Origin: Thalassobius sp002708925
Lineage (GTDB): Bacteria; Pseudomonadota; Alphaproteobacteria; Rhodobacterales; Rhodobacteraceae
Direction of reading: 5' to 3'
Length of the DNA stretch: 64,000 bases
NCBI RefSeq assembly: GCF_049803795.1
Contig: NZ_JBNAGJ010000009.1
Location: forward strand, 70,324-134,323
A program made the position numbers and the translations under genes. The stretch's first letter is position 1, and every line of letters starts with the position of its first letter. The notes under the pieces are model-generated. The model saw only the letters and a program-made list of their open reading frames with translations. It was not told the origin of the DNA and did not search any database. Below are positions 15,547-25,416 of this stretch, piece after piece.

Positions 15547-16503
15547 ATGACACTTACGATGCCCAGCCCCGCCTCGCCCCTGAAGATCGGAACCCGTGGA
15601 TCGCCGCTTGCGCTGGCGCAGGCGCATGAAACGCGGGATCGGCTGGCGCGGGCCTTCGATCTGCCCCCCGAGGCATTCGAGATCGTGGTCATTCACACCA
15701 CCGGCGACAACCAGCGCCTGATCGACGCGGATCAGCCGTTGAAGACGCTGGGCGGCAAGGGGCTGTTCACGCGTGAGATCGAACAGTCCATGCTGCGCGG
15801 CGGGATCGACATCGCCGTGCACTCGATGAAGGACATGCCGGTGTTGCAGCCAGAGGGGCTGGTGCTGGAGTGCTATTTGCCGCGCGAGGACGTGCGCGAT
15901 GCGTTTGTGTCGCTTAGCGCCGCGTCGCTGGCCGATCTGCCCGAAGGGGCGCAGCTGGGCTCGTCCTCTTTGCGGCGCCGGGCGCAATTGCTGCATCGGT
16001 TCCCGCATCTGAAAGTGGTCGAATTCCGGGGCAACGTGCAGACCCGGATGAAGAAATTGCAGGATGGGGTGGCCGATGCGACCTTCCTGGCGATGGCGGG
16101 GCTGAACCGGCTGGGCATGGCGGATGTTGTGCGCGCAGCCATCGCACCCGAGGACATGCTGCCGGCCATTGCGCAGGGGGCGATTGGCATTGAACGGCGG
16201 ATGGATGACAGCAACACCGCCGGCCTGCTGGAGGCGATCCATGACAGCGTGACCGGGCAGCGGCTGGACGCCGAGCGCGCCTTTCTTGAGGCGCTGGATG
16301 GTTCCTGCGAGACCCCGATTGCCGGGCTGGCCACGCTGGACGGCGGCACCCTGCGCCTGCGCGGCGAGGTGCTGCGCCCCGATGGCTCCGAGGTGATCGC
16401 CGATGATCGCACCTGCCCCATCGAGGACGGCCCCGAGCTGGGCCGCGCCATGGCCGCGGATATGCTGGCGCAGGCGGGGGCGGATTTCTTTAGCTGGCGC
16501 TAG
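15547..16503 (+). CDS. hemC: Hydroxymethylbilane synthase (porphobilinogen deaminase)
   Basis: HemC joins four porphobilinogen units into hydroxymethylbilane. The 318-residue product shows KIGTRGSPLALAQA near the start, VHSMKDMP, SSSLRRRAQL, FRGNVQTRMKKL and the cofactor-binding Cys in GSCETPIAG. I choose ATG at 15547, preceded by AAGG with eight-base spacing, rather than an upstream frame extension to 15493. It is divergent from hemE, and its last 14 bases overlap the 3' end of the convergent flavoprotein gene. Confidence 0.96.
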   Translation: MTLTMPSPASPLKIGTRGSPLALAQAHETRDRLARAFDLPPEAFEIVVIHTTGDNQRLIDADQPLKTLGGKGLFTREIEQSMLRGGIDIAVHSMKDMPVLQPEGLVLECYLPREDVRDAFVSLSAASLADLPEGAQLGSSSLRRRAQLLHRFPHLKVVEFRGNVQTRMKKLQDGVADATFLAMAGLNRLGMADVVRAAIAPEDMLPAIAQGAIGIERRMDDSNTAGLLEAIHDSVTGQRLDAERAFLEALDGSCETPIAGLATLDGGTLRLRGEVLRPDGSEVIADDRTCPIEDGPELGRAMAADMLAQAGADFFSWR

Positions 16504-17902
16504 GGGGCAGGACTTTCCCCGGATTAAGAATGCCGTTGGGGTCCAGCGCGGTTTTGATTGCCTGCATTGCGGCCAGGGCGGCCGGGTCTTTGCGGCGCTG
16601 CATCGAGGGCAATTTGGACAGCCCGATCCCGTGCTCTGCCGAGAAACTGCCCCCCAGTTTGCGCACCTCTTCTTCGACGGCCTCCATGATCGTGTCGATG
16701 TGATCTGCGTCGCCGGAACCGGGCCAGACGGTATAGTGAATATTGCCATCGCCCAGATGTGCGACGATCACCTCGCGGGCCTTGGGGTCAATCTGCGGCA
16801 GACGGGTTTTCATCACCTCCAGAAAAACCGAGACCTTATCCAGCGGCACCGCGATGTCATTGGACAAAAGAGGCGGGCGGGACATGGCAATCTCGGCGGC
16901 GGCTTCGCGGCGTTCCCACATTTCGCGGCGCTGGCTTTCATTCTGGGCGACGACCGCATCCAGAACGGCGCCCTGTTCGAACATGCCGGCCAGCACGTTT
17001 TCCAGATGGGCTGTCACGGGGATTTGCCCGTCCGGTCCGGGGGTGGCATCACGAGGGGCGGTGACGCCGATCTCGACCAAGATGTTCACCTCGTGCGGGG
17101 TCTCGAAAGGCTCGCGGGCATTTGGGTTGATCTGCTTATGCAGGCCGATGTGATGGCGCGGCATGTATTCAAAGGCTTCGACACAGCTGCCGGTGACCTC
17201 TTGTAACTGGTTGAGCAGTTCCAGCGCCTGCGGCAGGCCCGGCGCGGCCACCATCGCGGTGGCATAGGCGCGCGGCTTGGGGTGCAGTTTCAGCACTGCG
17301 GCAGTGATGATACCCAGCGTGCCCTCGGCCCCGATCAGCAGGTGCTTGAGGTTATAGCCCGAGTTGTCCTTATGCAGTTCGGACATGATATTCATGATTT
17401 CACCGCTGGGCAGGACGGCCTCGATTCCCAGCACCAGATCGCGGGTATTGCCATAACGCAGCACGTTCGAGCCCCCCGCATTGGTGGACAGCACCCCCCC
17501 GATCATCGCCGAGCCCTTGGCCCCGAATGTCAGCGGAAAGATCAGATCCTGGGCTTCGGCGGCGGAGTGGACATCGGCCAGGATCGCCCCGGCCTGAACG
17601 ATCGCAATCCGCGCGGGGGCGCGCACCTCGTGGATGGCATTCATCCGCTCCAGCGACAGCATCACCGCCCCTTGGGCCACGGCCCCACCCGCAAGCCCCG
17701 TATTGCCCGACACCGGCACGATCACCGTGCCCGTCCGATTGGCCCATTTCACAATGTCCGAGACCTCTTGGGTATTGCCGGCCCGCACGACGGCGGCCGG
17801 TTGATAGCTGTATTTCCCCACCCAGTCGCGCGTATATTTGGCCATGTCCTTGCCGGTTAGAACATGTGTCGCGCCAACGATTTGTGAAAGTTCTTCGATC
17901 AT
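16490..17902 (-). CDS. FAD-binding oxidoreductase, GlcD / D-lactate dehydrogenase type
   Basis: A 470-residue flavoprotein. The FAD-binding PCMH domain is N-terminal (VPVSGNTGLAGGAVAQG at about 82-98, then LSTNAGGSNVLRYGN). The C-terminal FAD-oxidase domain contains VAHLGDGNIHY and FSAEHGIGL. This family covers D-lactate, glycolate and D-2-hydroxyglutarate dehydrogenases, which oxidise 2-hydroxyacids; the substrate is not decided here. It stands alone, without glcE or glcF, so a glycolate oxidase complex is unlikely. The ATG follows a G-rich ribosome site; an in-frame extension upstream has no signal. Its stop overlaps hemC by 14 bases. Confidence 0.9.
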   Translation of the reverse strand: MIEELSQIVGATHVLTGKDMAKYTRDWVGKYSYQPAAVVRAGNTQEVSDIVKWANRTGTVIVPVSGNTGLAGGAVAQGAVMLSLERMNAIHEVRAPARIAIVQAGAILADVHSAAEAQDLIFPLTFGAKGSAMIGGVLSTNAGGSNVLRYGNTRDLVLGIEAVLPSGEIMNIMSELHKDNSGYNLKHLLIGAEGTLGIITAAVLKLHPKPRAYATAMVAAPGLPQALELLNQLQEVTGSCVEAFEYMPRHHIGLHKQINPNAREPFETPHEVNILVEIGVTAPRDATPGPDGQIPVTAHLENVLAGMFEQGAVLDAVVAQNESQRREMWERREAAAEIAMSRPPLLSNDIAVPLDKVSVFLEVMKTRLPQIDPKAREVIVAHLGDGNIHYTVWPGSGDADHIDTIMEAVEEEVRKLGGSFSAEHGIGLSKLPSMQRRKDPAALAAMQAIKTALDPNGILNPGKVLPPSAS

Positions 17903-18026
17903 GATGCCCCCCTCGTCGCCGGGTATTTGTGTCGGATTGGTATGCAGAAGTCTAGCGATGTCACAGCGGGCTTGACCCAAAACAAGCCTGCGGGAATGCT
18001 GAAACGGAATAAACAGGTGAGCAGGC

Positions 18027-19019
18027 ATGACAGGGCGTGAAAACGGCTTTGACGCAATCAAGGGCGCAGCGATTATCTTGGTGGTTTTCGGCCATGTCTG
18101 GCTGGGGCTGGGCAGTGCCGGGCTGATCGGCGACGCCCAGTTGTTCCGCACGGTAGAAGAGGCCATCTACCTGTTCCATATGCCGGTGTTTTTCTTCGTT
18201 TCGGGCTTGTTTTTCATGCCGAAGCCCGCGCCGGTCCCGTTTTTGCGCCATAAGGTGCTGACCCTGCTTTGGCCTCTGTTGCTGTGGAGCTGGATCGAAG
18301 CTCTGGCCTTGCTGGTCTCGGGGCAGGGAGGGGATCGCGGGGTCTCGGGGCTGCTGGATGTGCTGGCCTATCCGGTTCCTGTCAAAAGCGTGTTCTGGTT
18401 TTTGTGGGCGCTGTTCGTGCTGCAAATCGGCGCCTATCTGGTTCAGCGGCTGTTCCGGGCGGGCGCGCTGGTGGCGATGCTGGGGCTGGCCATCGCGTCC
18501 GTGTTGTTTTTCCTGTTGGGGCTGAATCCGGGAATCTTTGTCACAATTATCGAAAATGCGCCGTATTTTCTGGCCGGTATCCTGATGCGTCCCATCCGCA
18601 AAGAGCTGGCCCACCCGCTGCCCCTGCCCTTTGTTGTGGGGGCGCTGATGCTGATCCTGTCCGAGGTCGTGCATCTGAAAGAGGGGATCGGCGCGCCGTG
18701 GTTTCAGGTCACGGCTCTGCTGGCGGTGATGGGCTTTTGCGGTGTGTTCGCCCGGATCGGCAACACCTGGGCGGGGGGCGGTTTTGCCTGGCTGGGCGCG
18801 CGGACCATGCCGATTTATCTGATCCATATCATCCTGACCGCAGCCACCCGCGTGACCCTGCTGAAACTGGGCGTCACCGCCCTGGGGCCGCATCTGGTGG
18901 CGGGGGTGCTGATGGGCATTGGCGTGCCGCTGATCGTGGATGCGGCAGTGCAGCGGCTGGGATGGGGGAAAGTGGCCGGGTTCGGCCAGCGCCCTGGACG
19001 CGCGACTATGCAAAACTGA
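18027..19019 (+). CDS. Membrane acyltransferase 3 family protein
   Basis: A 330-residue integral membrane protein of the acyltransferase_3 family. The family start FDAIKGAAIILVVFGHVW contains the conserved His in the first span, and LFHMPVFFFVSGLFF follows near residue 50. About ten hydrophobic spans are visible. Such proteins O-acetylate or acylate surface sugars or other envelope components; the target is unknown. It is divergent from the flavoprotein gene, and its last 14 bases overlap the 3' end of hpaH. Confidence 0.85.
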   Translation: MTGRENGFDAIKGAAIILVVFGHVWLGLGSAGLIGDAQLFRTVEEAIYLFHMPVFFFVSGLFFMPKPAPVPFLRHKVLTLLWPLLLWSWIEALALLVSGQGGDRGVSGLLDVLAYPVPVKSVFWFLWALFVLQIGAYLVQRLFRAGALVAMLGLAIASVLFFLLGLNPGIFVTIIENAPYFLAGILMRPIRKELAHPLPLPFVVGALMLILSEVVHLKEGIGAPWFQVTALLAVMGFCGVFARIGNTWAGGGFAWLGARTMPIYLIHIILTAATRVTLLKLGVTALGPHLVAGVLMGIGVPLIVDAAVQRLGWGKVAGFGQRPGRATMQN

Positions 19020-19806
19020 CCGAGACACCGCCGAACGGGCCGAAATCGGCCTCGATGACCGCCCCCGAGGGGGCCTCGACCGGGCGAATGAAACTGCCGG
19101 ACAGGATCACCTGCCCCGGTTTGATCTGCTGGCCGTACTGGTCCATCCGGTGCGCCAGCCAGACGATGCCCTGCACAGGATCGTTCAGCACCCCGGCACC
19201 CAGCCCGGTTTCTTCGACCGCGCCGTTTTTCTGCACGATCGCGCCGACCCAGCGCAGATCATGGGCGTCGATCTGGTGGCGCTCGTCCCCCAGCACAATC
19301 CCGGCATTGGCCGCATTATCGCTGATCGTGTCGGTGATGATCCGGGTTTGGCCCGTCGCCGGATCCGCCCGCAGAATGCGCGTGTCCAGAATCTCAAGCG
19401 CGGGCGTCACGTAATCGGTGGCGGCGATCACATCGGCGGCCGTCACGTGGCGTCCGGCCAGGGGGGCCTTCATCACAAAGGCGATCTCGGCCTCGATCCG
19501 GGGCTGAATGAACCGCCCCTTGGGCACCACCCCGCCGTTTTCAAAGGCCATGTCATCCATCAGAACGCCGCTGTCGGGGATGTCGATATTCAGCGCGGCC
19601 TGCATCGCCTTTGAGGTCAGGCCGATTTTCCAGCCGATCACCTTGCGCCCCACCGCCTTGCGCCGCGCGATCAACGCGGCCTGAACGGCATAGGCGTCAT
19701 CCATCGTCATGCCGGGGTATTTCAGTGACAAAAGCCCGATCTGCTGACCCGATTGTTCGGCCTGCCACAGGGCCTCGGCGGCCTCGACATGCTGGTCGGG
19801 GGTCAT
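19006..19806 (-). CDS. hpaH: 2-oxo-hepta-3-ene-1,7-dioate hydratase
   Basis: HpaH hydrates 2-oxo-hept-3-ene-1,7-dioate to 4-hydroxy-2-oxo-heptanedioate late in homoprotocatechuate breakdown. The 266-residue enzyme belongs to the MhpD/HpaH fold, with GWKIGLTSKAMQAALNIDIPD-type N-terminal block (about 58-78), EAEIAFVMKAPL, and a C-terminal KPGQVILSGSFIRPVEAPSG stretch. Its start overlaps the hpaG stop by four bases (ATGA). It is the last gene of the operon in the window; the aldolase HpaI is not nearby. Confidence 0.93.
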   Translation of the reverse strand: MTPDQHVEAAEALWQAEQSGQQIGLLSLKYPGMTMDDAYAVQAALIARRKAVGRKVIGWKIGLTSKAMQAALNIDIPDSGVLMDDMAFENGGVVPKGRFIQPRIEAEIAFVMKAPLAGRHVTAADVIAATDYVTPALEILDTRILRADPATGQTRIITDTISDNAANAGIVLGDERHQIDAHDLRWVGAIVQKNGAVEETGLGAGVLNDPVQGIVWLAHRMDQYGQQIKPGQVILSGSFIRPVEAPSGAVIEADFGPFGGVSVSFA

Positions 19807-20669
19807 GCCTCGTCCTCCACCGTGTTGGTCAGGGTGCCGATGCCTTCGACCTCGATTTCGACCACGTCGCCGGGGACCAGGTATTTGGGCGGATCGAACC
19901 GCGCGCCCGCGCCGGTAGGAGTGCCGGTCACGATGATGTCGCCGGGCACCAGCGTGGTGAAGGTACTGATATAGGCGATTTCCTCGCGGATCGGGAACAT
20001 CATGCGCGCCAGCACGTCGTCCTGGCGGACCTCGCCGTTCACGCGGGTGATGATGCGCGCGTCATCCAGCTGTTTGGCATCGGAGAAGGGCACCAGCCAA
20101 GGGCCGATGGCGCCCGAATTGTCCCAGTTCTTGCCCTGAGTCACGTTGAATTTCGCATGGCGCACCCAGTCGCGGATCGTGCCCTCGTTGCACAGGGTCA
20201 GGGCGGCGATGTGGTCATAGGCGTCCTCGGGTTTGATGCGGCGGCCGCCCTTGCCGATGACGATGACCACCTCGCCCTCGTAATCCAGCGTGTGGTTTTC
20301 CGGCGGGCGGATCAGCGGGCGGCCATGGCCGGTAAAGCTGCGCGCAAACCGCGGGAACAGCGACATGTGTTTGGGCTGGCTGGAGCCGTCCTTGTATTCG
20401 GCGTTCCGGTCGGGAAAGTTGACGCCCACACACAGGATTTTTTCAGGCGCGGGGATCGGGATGTCATATTCGAACGTCCCCTCCGGATGCGTCACGGCGC
20501 GGTTCTCGGCGGCTTTGGTTAGGGCGCTCAGACCGTCTGCGGCGATCACCTCGCGCAGGGTGGGCCATTGCGGGAAATCCCCGGACAGGGCGACAAATCC
20601 CCCTTCGATCACGGCGCCGTAAAGCTGGCCGTCCTCTGTCGATACAGTCGCAAATTTCATGCTATTCAC
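19803..20669 (-). CDS. hpaG: Fumarylacetoacetate hydrolase family protein, HpaG-type decarboxylase/isomerase
   Basis: A 288-residue FAH-fold enzyme with ILCVGVNFPDRNAEY, a metal-binding E..E region in LDYEGEVVIVIGKGG, GYD-type AYDHIAALTLCNEGTIRD and ITRVNGEVRQD. In the homoprotocatechuate route this position is filled by HpaG, which decarboxylates 5-oxopent-3-ene-1,2,5-tricarboxylate. E. coli HpaG is a fused two-domain bifunctional enzyme; this one is a single domain, with isomerisation left to hpaF. It is 13 bases downstream of the VOC dioxygenase gene. Confidence 0.85.
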   Translation of the reverse strand: MNSMKFATVSTEDGQLYGAVIEGGFVALSGDFPQWPTLREVIAADGLSALTKAAENRAVTHPEGTFEYDIPIPAPEKILCVGVNFPDRNAEYKDGSSQPKHMSLFPRFARSFTGHGRPLIRPPENHTLDYEGEVVIVIGKGGRRIKPEDAYDHIAALTLCNEGTIRDWVRHAKFNVTQGKNWDNSGAIGPWLVPFSDAKQLDDARIITRVNGEVRQDDVLARMMFPIREEIAYISTFTTLVPGDIIVTGTPTGAGARFDPPKYLVPGDVVEIEVEGIGTLTNTVEDEA

Positions 20670-20682
20670 TTTCTTCAGCGGG

Positions 20683-21663
20683 TCAGGGAGCGATGATCGG
20701 TTGCGCTTTCATCTTGCTGTCGCGCAATTCGGTATCGCGGAAAACGCTGCCATGTTCGAACCACGATTTCGGCGCAGGCGCACCCCACAAGGTCTGGCGC
20801 TGCGGGTCTTTGAGATCCCATTTGATCGGCTCCAGATCGGGGTCAACCGTTTGATAATCCGAGCAATAAATCTCGATCCGGTGGCCGTCCGGATCCAGAA
20901 TATAGAGGAAGAACGCGTTGGAAATCCCGTGCCGGCCCGGCCCGCGTTCGATGTTATCCAGGTATCCTGTGGTGCTCATCAGGTCCAGCAGGTCGATGAT
21001 GTTCAGCGGCGTGGGCACCCAGAAGGCGGTGTGGTGCAGGCGCGGGCCCTTGCCGTTGGTAAAGGCGATGTCGTGGATGCCGCCCTTGCGGTGCATCCAG
21101 GCGGCCCACAGGTTCTTGCTTGCGTCGTCCTCGGTGTATTCGGTGACGCGGAAGCCCAGCTCATTGTAGAATTCAACGCTGGCGTCCACATCGGGGCTGT
21201 AGCAGTTGAAATGGTCGATCCGCAGGGGTTTCACGCCGTTGTACAGCTTATATTCCTGATGGATGGGCGCCAGGCGGTCCATTTTGAAGTAGAATTCCAT
21301 CGGCGCGCCGAACAGGTCGGTGCTGCGCAGGGTGCGGCCCTGATAGGGGCGATCCACCCATTCGACGGGCAGATCCTTGGCGGCGAACCACTCGGCGGCC
21401 TTGTCCAGGTCTTCTTCGGAGAACACCTTATAGGACAGATAGCTGACCGAGGGCGCATCCCCCTGTTTCAGAACCATGCAGTGGTGGCCGCGCTCTTCCA
21501 TGGCGCGCAGATAGAGGGTGCTGTCATCCTCGTCAGTGACTTGCAGGCCCAGCGTGTCCACATAGAAGGCGCGGCTGGCGGCCAGATCCCTGACGATCAG
21601 CTCGACATGGCTGAGGCGCACGATGTTGAACGCGGGGTAAAGGTTTGGGGCGGGAACGGGCAT
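20683..21663 (-). CDS. 3,4-dihydroxyphenylacetate 2,3-dioxygenase, VOC (class I extradiol) type
   Basis: A 326-residue ring-cleavage dioxygenase built from two vicinal-oxygen-chelate domains (about 15-130 and 155-275). Likely metal ligands are His in RIDHFNCYS, His in LHHTAFWV and Glu in GHRIEIYCSD. The family is the Arthrobacter/Brevibacterium homoprotocatechuate dioxygenase type, cleaving 3,4-dihydroxyphenylacetate next to the hydroxyls. ATG at 21663 has AGGAG six bases before it; the frame runs further upstream without a signal. It lies 26 bases after a second, unrelated dioxygenase of the LigB type. Either one could be the main enzyme. Confidence 0.9.
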   Translation of the reverse strand: MPVPAPNLYPAFNIVRLSHVELIVRDLAASRAFYVDTLGLQVTDEDDSTLYLRAMEERGHHCMVLKQGDAPSVSYLSYKVFSEEDLDKAAEWFAAKDLPVEWVDRPYQGRTLRSTDLFGAPMEFYFKMDRLAPIHQEYKLYNGVKPLRIDHFNCYSPDVDASVEFYNELGFRVTEYTEDDASKNLWAAWMHRKGGIHDIAFTNGKGPRLHHTAFWVPTPLNIIDLLDLMSTTGYLDNIERGPGRHGISNAFFLYILDPDGHRIEIYCSDYQTVDPDLEPIKWDLKDPQRQTLWGAPAPKSWFEHGSVFRDTELRDSKMKAQPIIAP

Positions 21664-21689
21664 AAGGGTCTCCTGTCGTCGGGTCGGCC

Positions 21690-22544
21690 CTATGGGACCG
21701 GGAAAATCACGTTGGTCTGGCCGGTGCCGGAACTGGGGAAATACTCGGTCACGATCTCGCATTTCTGGTCATATCGGTCCCATCCCAGCGCGCCATACAG
21801 CATGGCGGTGTCATGCATTGCGCCTTCTCCGCAGCAATGTGCGGCATATTCTGGCAGCATCTTCAGAAAGCTCGCGTGATCGCCGTTTTTCCACATCTCC
21901 AGCACATGCAGGTCCATCTGGCGGTTGAATTCGGAACTGATGGTGAAGGTGCCGTTGTTGGCGGCATAGTCCTTGTTGGCCCAGATTTTGTGGGACAGGC
22001 TGCCGCTGGCCAGCAGCAGGACCTTGTGATCGCTGGCCTCGACCGCTTTGCGGATCGCTTCGCCGATCACACGGCTTTCGTCATGGTCGTGCACGGTGCA
22101 CCAGGCCGCAATTGAGACCACCTTCAGGTCGTGTTCGCGGCTCATGAAGCGCATTGGCACCAGCGAGCCGTATTCCAGCTCCAGACTGTCCAGGTGGTGC
22201 GACAGCGTATACACCCCCATATCCGAGGCCGCCTGCGCAATCGCATCCCCCAGTTGGGGATTGCCCGGATAGTCATAGGGCAGATCCTGAATGAACTGCG
22301 GAAACTCATTCGAGGTGAACATCCCGTGGAAGCGATGGTTCGCGTTGATATGAAAGCCCGCGTTGATCACCCAATGGGTATCACAGATCACCACGGTGTC
22401 GGCCCCCAGGGCTCTGGCCCTGCGCGCGATTTCATAGTGGCCCTCGATGGCCGGCTGGCGTTTGCCCTGGATCGGGCCGGGCTGTTCCGACATCAGCATT
22501 GTCGGAACGTGGGTTACCTTGGCGGCAAGGACGATTTCACCCAT
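21690..22544 (-). CDS. hpaD: 3,4-dihydroxyphenylacetate 2,3-dioxygenase, LigB (class III extradiol) type
   Basis: A 284-residue enzyme of the LigB/HpaD family, which opens 3,4-dihydroxyphenylacetate to 5-carboxymethyl-2-hydroxymuconate semialdehyde using Fe(II). Family segments are MGEIVLAAKVTHVPTM at the N-terminus (early His ligand), DTVVICDTHWVINAG, LEYGSLVPMRFM and LLASGSLSHKIW. The ATG at 22544 is preceded by GGAGGAG. It sits between hpaE and the VOC-type dioxygenase in a single leftward unit, in the place of E. coli-type hpaD. Confidence 0.92.
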   Translation of the reverse strand: MGEIVLAAKVTHVPTMLMSEQPGPIQGKRQPAIEGHYEIARRARALGADTVVICDTHWVINAGFHINANHRFHGMFTSNEFPQFIQDLPYDYPGNPQLGDAIAQAASDMGVYTLSHHLDSLELEYGSLVPMRFMSREHDLKVVSIAAWCTVHDHDESRVIGEAIRKAVEASDHKVLLLASGSLSHKIWANKDYAANNGTFTISSEFNRQMDLHVLEMWKNGDHASFLKMLPEYAAHCCGEGAMHDTAMLYGALGWDRYDQKCEIVTEYFPSSGTGQTNVIFPVP

Positions 22545-22590
22545 CTCTTTCTCCTCCGATAGAAACTGTCGCGCGTTTCCTGTGGGCGAT

Positions 22591-24102
<1,512 letters not shown>

Positions 24103-24105
24103 GTC

Positions 24106-24489
24106 TCAGCCTTTCAGATGGTCGCGGATAGTGCCGGTTTTGGGGGAAAGCTGGGGGTCGATGTCGCGCATCTCCATCGACAGAGCCAGCGAGCGCGTCT
24201 CAAGCACGGGTTTCAGAAATACCTGGGCAGCGTCGAAAATGGCGGCTGTGGCGCGTTTGCGCGTGTCCAGATCCCGGCCGGCCCGCAGGCGAACGCTCAG
24301 GTCGATATAGCCGTGTTTGGGGTCTCCGTCGGCCAGGCTGACATGATCGGCCCGAAAGGCCCGCACTCTGACGCCGGCCATGGGGAAAACACCCGTGGCA
24401 ATCGCTTCGCGCCGCAGCAGGTCGCAGAATGCGGGCCAATCCACCGCCTCTTCGAGGTTGGCGGAATAGTCGATCATGAAATGCGGCAT
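24106..24489 (-). CDS. hpaF: 5-carboxymethyl-2-hydroxymuconate Delta-isomerase
   Basis: HpaF tautomerises 5-carboxymethyl-2-hydroxymuconate, and relatives use the N-terminal proline as the catalytic base. The 127-residue form starting at ATG 24489 reads MPHFMIDYSANLEE, putting Pro next to the initiator Met as required; GGGGAGGA lies just upstream. The frame continues nine codons further upstream, but that would bury Pro1, so the shorter start is preferred. It is the first gene of the leftward hpa operon, 99 bases from divergent hpaR. Confidence 0.92.
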   Translation of the reverse strand: MPHFMIDYSANLEEAVDWPAFCDLLRREAIATGVFPMAGVRVRAFRADHVSLADGDPKHGYIDLSVRLRAGRDLDTRKRATAAIFDAAQVFLKPVLETRSLALSMEMRDIDPQLSPKTGTIRDHLKG

Positions 24490-24509
24490 GTGTCCTCCCC
24501 GCTCAGTCA

Positions 24510-24521
24510 TTAACATGTTAA
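24510..24521. promoter_or_regulatory. Palindrome between hpaF and hpaR, candidate HpaR operator
   Basis: TTAACATGTTAA is a perfect 12-base palindrome 20 bases upstream of the hpaF start and 67 bases from the hpaR start, in the AT-rich part of the divergent promoter region. MarR-type repressors such as HpaR bind palindromes of this kind, so repression of both promoters is likely. Binding is inferred. Confidence 0.65.
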
Positions 24522-24588
24522 ATAAAATTCCGAAGCTGCGTCAAGCCCCCGTATTGTCAGGCGCAAAAAACCGGGGCAAAACAGGGTT

Positions 24589-25044
24589 ATGGATGCAAAA
24601 GGACACCTCCCGCCGGAAACGAATCGGTCTTTGCCAATTGCGTTGCTCAGGGCGCGCGAAAAGGTGATGGGGCCGATCCGGTCTATGCTGATGGATGTCG
24701 GCGTGACGGAACAGCAGTGGCGCGTGATGCGTGTGCTGAACGAATGCGGCACCCTGGACCCGACCGAGATCGCCGAGCGATCCTGCCTGCTGCTGCCGTC
24801 CTTGACGCGGATTTTACAAACGCTGGAGAGCAAAGCGCTGATTTCACGCGCACCGCATCCGACGGACCGGCGCAAGCAGCTGGTCACGATCACCGGGGCC
24901 GGTCAGCAGATGATTCTGGACAACATGAAGGAAAGCCAGCGCCTGAACGCGTGGCTGCGAGAGTCCTTTGGTGATGAAAAGCTGGATGCCTTGCTGGATC
25001 TTCTGAACGAGCTGGACGCGTTGGAGCGTCTGGAAGATCACTGA
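24589..25044 (+). CDS. hpaR: MarR-family regulator HpaR of homoprotocatechuate degradation
   Basis: A 151-residue MarR-family winged-helix protein. The family start LPIALLRAREKVMGPIR is typical of HpaR; the DNA-binding region is about residues 55-105 (LDPTEIAERSCLLLPSLTRILQTLE, then HPTDRRKQLVTIT as the wing). HpaR represses the meta-cleavage operon and is released by the aromatic substrate. Its position divergent from hpaF fits this role. The start ATG at 24589 is likely, giving a ten-residue lead before the family core. Confidence 0.92.
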   Translation: MDAKGHLPPETNRSLPIALLRAREKVMGPIRSMLMDVGVTEQQWRVMRVLNECGTLDPTEIAERSCLLLPSLTRILQTLESKALISRAPHPTDRRKQLVTITGAGQQMILDNMKESQRLNAWLRESFGDEKLDALLDLLNELDALERLEDH

Positions 25045-25047
25045 AGC

Positions 25048-25069
25048 GGCAGGCCCCGCAGGGCCCGCC
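25048..25069. terminator. Hairpin between convergent hpaR and nirD
   Basis: GGCAGGCCC and GGGCCCGCC pair around a CGCA loop with one A/C mismatch. It begins three bases after the hpaR stop and lies 27 bases past the nirD stop. No T-run on either side, so termination is only probable. Confidence 0.4.
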
Positions 25070-25095
25070 AGCTCGATTCGTTCCGGTAGGTTCCG

Positions 25096-25416
25096 CTATA
25101 GGCCAAGCAGAACCGTCTGACCGTCCAGTTTGACCGGGAAACTGGCGGTTTGCCCCTCATCCGCGCCCTGAGCAGCGCCGGTTTCCAGCGAGATCACCCA
25201 GTTATGCAGCGGGCAGGTGACGCATCCGTCATGCACGATGCCCTGGCTGAGCGGGCCGTTTTTATGCGGGCACTTATCCTCCAGCGCGAAGATGCGGTCA
25301 TCGCTGGTGCGGAAAATCGCGATGGTCATGTCGCCGTTTTTCACGCAGCGCGCACCCTGGCGCGGGATGTCCGAGATGTCTCCGACCGAGACCCATTGTT
25401 GTGCTTGGACGTTCAT
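25096..25416 (-). CDS. nirD: Assimilatory nitrite reductase small subunit (Rieske-type)
   Basis: NirD is the small partner of NADH-dependent NirB nitrite reductase. The 106-residue protein keeps a Rieske fold with an intact 2Fe-2S motif, CPHKNG and CPLHNW (Cys-x-His pairs). Some NirD proteins lack these ligands, so their presence places it in the NasE/Rieske-retaining group. The start overlaps the nirB stop by four bases, so translation is coupled. Confidence 0.95.
   Translation of the reverse strand: MNVQAQQWVSVGDISDIPRQGARCVKNGDMTIAIFRTSDDRIFALEDKCPHKNGPLSQGIVHDGCVTCPLHNWVISLETGAAQGADEGQTASFPVKLDGQTVLLGL

Noticed and set aside
24510..24521. CtrA site in the hpaF-hpaR region
   Set aside because: TTAA-N4-TTAA has the wrong spacing for the CtrA TTAA-N7-TTAA box. 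An HpaR operator explains it better.
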